From the NCBI RefSeq assembly GCF_003464165.1, contig NZ_QSEK01000029.1, positions 1-34,511 of the forward strand: a stretch of 34,511 nt of DNA, written 5' to 3'. This stretch comes from Eubacterium sp. AM49-13BH (GTDB lineage: Bacteria > Bacillota > Clostridia > Lachnospirales > Lachnospiraceae). This document shows, piece after piece, positions 32,246 to 34,511 of this stretch. The position numbers and the translations under genes are program-made. Positions within the stretch are counted from its first letter, which is position 1; each line of letters opens with the position of its first letter. The notes under the pieces are model-generated. The model was not told the DNA's origin and did not search any database. It worked only from the letters and a program-made list of their open reading frames with translations.

Positions 32246-33495
32246 TGAAGAAATTCGGAGTTATATTCCAGTACGAGATAATGAATTATCTTAAAAATAA
32301 AAGTTTTATGATTTCTACAATCGTTATAGCTGTTCTTGCTGCAGTGATATTGTTTCTTCCAAGCATATTTGATATGTCATCAATTCTTGGAATTAACAAA
32401 GATGATGCAGATAATATATCATCAGATAATACAGAGATTACAGATGTTATTACAATCTATGATGAGAAAGATATATTTGCAGAAACTGGAATTATTGAAG
32501 GTGTATTCACAGATGCTAATATTACATATGTTTCATCAAGGGATGCACTTATAAAGAAAGTTCAAGATGATGAAAATGTTATTGCTGGCTTCGTTATAAA
32601 GAATGAAATGGAGTTTGAATATGTTGTTAATAATAGTGATATGTATGACAGCATGACTGCAAGATTCACACATGCAATGCAGCTGCTCAGCCAGTATAAT
32701 TACTGTAAAGACAATAACCTTGATATGACAGAAATTGAGAAAGCATTTAATCCGGTTATCAGTTCTGAAACAACTGTACTTGGAAAAGACATGATGAGTA
32801 ATTACTGGTATTGTTATGCACTTATCATTATTGTGTTTATGGTTATTATTCTGTATGGAGTAATGGTTGCGACATCTGTTACGCAGGAAAAATCTAACAG
32901 AACAATTGAACTTCTTGTAACAAGTGCAGATACCAATAGTCTTTTCTTCGGAAAAGTACTCGCAGGTACATTTGCAGCAATTGTGCAGGTTGGAATTGTA
33001 TTTGCTGTAGTGCTTGGAAGTTATAAGATTAACAGAGATTCATGGGGCGGGTTATTTGATAAAATATTCAATATTCCATCAGATGTTCTTATTACATTTG
33101 CATTCTTTGGACTTGGTGGATTGTTATTCTATGAATTCATATATGGAGCAATGGGTGCACTTGTGTCTAAAACAGAGGATATCAATAAGAGTGCCGGAAG
33201 CGTGCAGTTCGTTATCATGATTGTATATTTCATAGGAATATTCCAGCTCAATAATATAGATGGCGTTCTTATGAAAGTGCTTTCATTCCTGCCTATAAGC
33301 TCATATAGTGCAATGTTTGCAAGAGTGGCGCTTGGCAGTGTAGGCTTTGTGGAGATAGCTGTATCTTATGTTATTCTTATTGCAAGTATAATAGCAGTAG
33401 GAATATTAGGCTCTAAGATATACAGAATGGGAACATTAAGATATGGTAATCCAATTACATTAAGAAATGCATTTAAGAATCTTAAGCATGAGTAA
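32245..33495 (+). CDS. ABC exporter permease (NatB-like, ABC-2 family)
   Basis: 416 residues with six or so membrane segments. One is near residues 20-40, followed by a large extracellular domain (about 45-180, with many Asp and Asn). Five segments lie between about 190 and 400. The VMVATSVTQEKSNRTIELLVTSADTNSLFFGK segment, beginning with conserved EK-NRT, is the ABC-2 coupling region facing the ATPase. NatAB of Bacillus exports sodium; relatives export peptides or drugs, so the cargo is unknown. GGAGGTGA within the ATPase end serves as ribosome site, implying coupled translation. Confidence 0.9.
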   Translation: MKKFGVIFQYEIMNYLKNKSFMISTIVIAVLAAVILFLPSIFDMSSILGINKDDADNISSDNTEITDVITIYDEKDIFAETGIIEGVFTDANITYVSSRDALIKKVQDDENVIAGFVIKNEMEFEYVVNNSDMYDSMTARFTHAMQLLSQYNYCKDNNLDMTEIEKAFNPVISSETTVLGKDMMSNYWYCYALIIIVFMVIILYGVMVATSVTQEKSNRTIELLVTSADTNSLFFGKVLAGTFAAIVQVGIVFAVVLGSYKINRDSWGGLFDKIFNIPSDVLITFAFFGLGGLLFYEFIYGAMGALVSKTEDINKSAGSVQFVIMIVYFIGIFQLNNIDGVLMKVLSFLPISSYSAMFARVALGSVGFVEIAVSYVILIASIIAVGILGSKIYRMGTLRYGNPITLRNAFKNLKHE

Positions 33496-33499
33496 AAAT

Positions 33500-33535
33500 A
33501 AGGCGGCAAACCGGTAATGGTAAGCCGCCTTTATT
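33500..33535. terminator. Bidirectional terminator between the ABC permease and deacetylase genes
   Basis: AAGGCGGC (33500-33507) pairs with GCCGCCTT (33524-33531), with T-rich flanks on both strands. Confidence 0.85.
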
Positions 33536-33557
33536 AATTAGTTATTAAAATTTAACT

Positions 33558-34427
33558 TTATAATTTAACTGTTTCGCCGCCTTTTACTTCAATAATAGTG
33601 TCGTTATTAACAGCAAGCCATACTGATTTTACAGATGGATTATGTACATATTCATTATCAGAAAAGAATTCAAGTCTGTCAAATAATTCATTGTATTCAA
33701 CGATTTCTGAATTAGTTGCATACCAGATATCATCACGGTTAGCAATCATCTCGCAGAAATTTTCTATGACTTCCCAGTTGTTATTGCGTTCAAATTCAAA
33801 GCTATGACCCCATACATACATCATATAAAGATACTGTTTCTTAGTAAGTGCCATGAACTTTTTACCAAAATCAATAAGGTTATGATTGTGATGACAGGTT
33901 GGAACCCATCTCATATAATCATCAGGCATAAAGAAACCGTTCTCATCACCGATAGGGATAGGTCCCTCCGCACTGGAAGCGTAATTCTCGGCAGCCTTGG
34001 TAGCAGCATATCTGTCGTTGGTTACGCGCGCATATTTGATTCCAACTGACTTTGCAATATCAACGATGCGGCTGTCAAAAGAACCATTAGGATAAGCAAA
34101 ACCTGTTATTGGGCGATGGAATATTTTTTCTAGATTATTCTTATCTTCAAGAATCTCTCTAATAACAGCATAATCATTGAGCCTTATCATAGTGGGATGT
34201 GTAAATGTGTGAACAGCAATATCATGACCAGCATAAAGCTCTGGCCATTCTTTCTGAGGGATTCTTATTGCTGGATCAATAATACCAGTATTAAGATTAA
34301 AAGTTGCCTTAAGATTATATTTATTAAAAAGCTTTACGAGACGTCTGTCTTCAATCTTTCCATCATCATAGCTAAATGTAAGAACCTTGAACTTTCCACC
34401 TGGGAATACTTTATATATTTTATTCAT
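33558..34427 (-). CDS. Polysaccharide deacetylase (NodB/CE4 family)
   Basis: 289 residues; metal-dependent removal of acetyl groups from a sugar polymer. The NodB motifs are seen: LTFSYDDGK with the base aspartate and metal aspartate, HTFTHP with the two metal histidines, and RPITGFAYPNGSFD. The later WGHSFEF supplies the family's histidine motif. No signal peptide is seen (MNKIYKVFPGGKFKV), so it may act inside the cell or leave by an unknown route. Start 34427 has GGAGA eight bases upstream; an in-frame ATG at 34484 lies before the predicted transcription start. Target could be an exopolysaccharide or other acetylated sugar. Confidence 0.85.
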   Translation of the reverse strand: MNKIYKVFPGGKFKVLTFSYDDGKIEDRRLVKLFNKYNLKATFNLNTGIIDPAIRIPQKEWPELYAGHDIAVHTFTHPTMIRLNDYAVIREILEDKNNLEKIFHRPITGFAYPNGSFDSRIVDIAKSVGIKYARVTNDRYAATKAAENYASSAEGPIPIGDENGFFMPDDYMRWVPTCHHNHNLIDFGKKFMALTKKQYLYMMYVWGHSFEFERNNNWEVIENFCEMIANRDDIWYATNSEIVEYNELFDRLEFFSDNEYVHNPSVKSVWLAVNNDTIIEVKGGETVKL

Positions 34428-34472
34428 AATTATTGTCTCCATAGTTACTTGGTTAATAAAATTCAATTTGAT

Positions 34473-34501
34473 ATTATATAACACAATTATAGATATGTCA
34501 T
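34473..34501 (-). promoter_or_regulatory. Probable promoter of the polysaccharide deacetylase
   Basis: On the minus strand ATGACA (plus TGTCAT 34496-34501), 17 bases, TATAAT (plus ATTATA 34473-34478). Confidence 0.7.
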
Positions 34502-34511
34502 GTGTTTTTAA

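Noticed and set aside
34427..34484. Longer N-terminus of the polysaccharide deacetylase
   Set aside because: The extra residues start upstream of the predicted transcription start (~34466) and lack a ribosome site; GGAGA fits 34427.

Overview
The window looks like chromosomal DNA of a low-GC Gram-positive Firmicute, most likely a Lachnospiraceae member. Lachnospira/Eubacterium eligens-like is my best guess, from the protein sequences, the AT-rich coding style, an uncapped highly charged RNA polymerase omega subunit, and the kduI/kduD pectin-catabolic pair. No phage, insertion sequence, CRISPR array, rRNA or tRNA gene was seen. Most of the window is core metabolism, RNA biology and DNA repair. 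The more accessory-looking part is the last ~8.5 kb.

Layout. 1-2.7 kb: a rhomboid-like membrane protein with a zinc-finger-like tail, then pyruvate kinase. 2.7-4.5 kb: a Tyr T-box leader, an unusual run of hairpins, and tyrS. 4.5-9.7 kb: rqcH (minus strand), divergent from yicC; then gmk-rpoZ with its own promoter and terminator, and an RlmD/TrmA-type rRNA uracil methyltransferase. 10-13.3 kb: an ECF transporter S component (minus strand), divergent from a tight rimO-pgsA-cinA(C-domain) operon. 13.3-17.1 kb: recA with two LexA-type boxes around its promoter, recX, and RNase Y. 17.2-21.6 kb: aspartate aminotransferase; proC, a NUDIX hydrolase and a SpoIIM-like membrane protein; and convergent DAHP synthase, whose 3' end overlaps the SpoIIM-like gene. 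21.7-26.1 kb: deoB-pdp (nucleoside salvage), then kduI-kduD (uronate catabolism). 26.1-27.1 kb: a GC-rich palindromic island, a small hypothetical gene and a broken lipoprotein gene. 27.1-31.2 kb: a cyclophilin lipoprotein (minus strand), divergent from a capsule/exopolysaccharide control cluster (Wzz/CpsC, CpsD tyrosine kinase, LytR-CpsA-Psr) followed by a secreted protein with a sortase-like tail. 31.3-34.5 kb: a NatAB-type ABC exporter and a convergent polysaccharide deacetylase.

How they work together. kduI and kduD carry out consecutive steps from pectin-derived 5-keto-4-deoxyuronate to 2-keto-3-deoxygluconate. deoB and pdp convert pyrimidine nucleosides and pentose 1-phosphates to pentose 5-phosphates. 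CpsC, CpsD and LCP together form a Gram-positive polysaccharide length-control, phosphorelay and wall-attachment set. recA-recX is the SOS recombinase and its modulator.

The most interesting signals are regulatory RNA-level structures rather than new protein systems: (i) a 15-bp terminator-like hairpin whose 3' arm contains the start codon of the SpoIIM-like gene, with a competing hairpin starting at the upstream stop codon; (ii) a chain of hairpins with G/A-rich internal loops between the T-box terminator and tyrS; (iii) a hairpin over the RNase Y Shine-Dalgarno with a TTG start; (iv) the recA double operator; (v) a lipoprotein frame broken by an in-frame TAA and lacking a usual start. All gene functions are inferred from motifs read by eye; no database search was possible.
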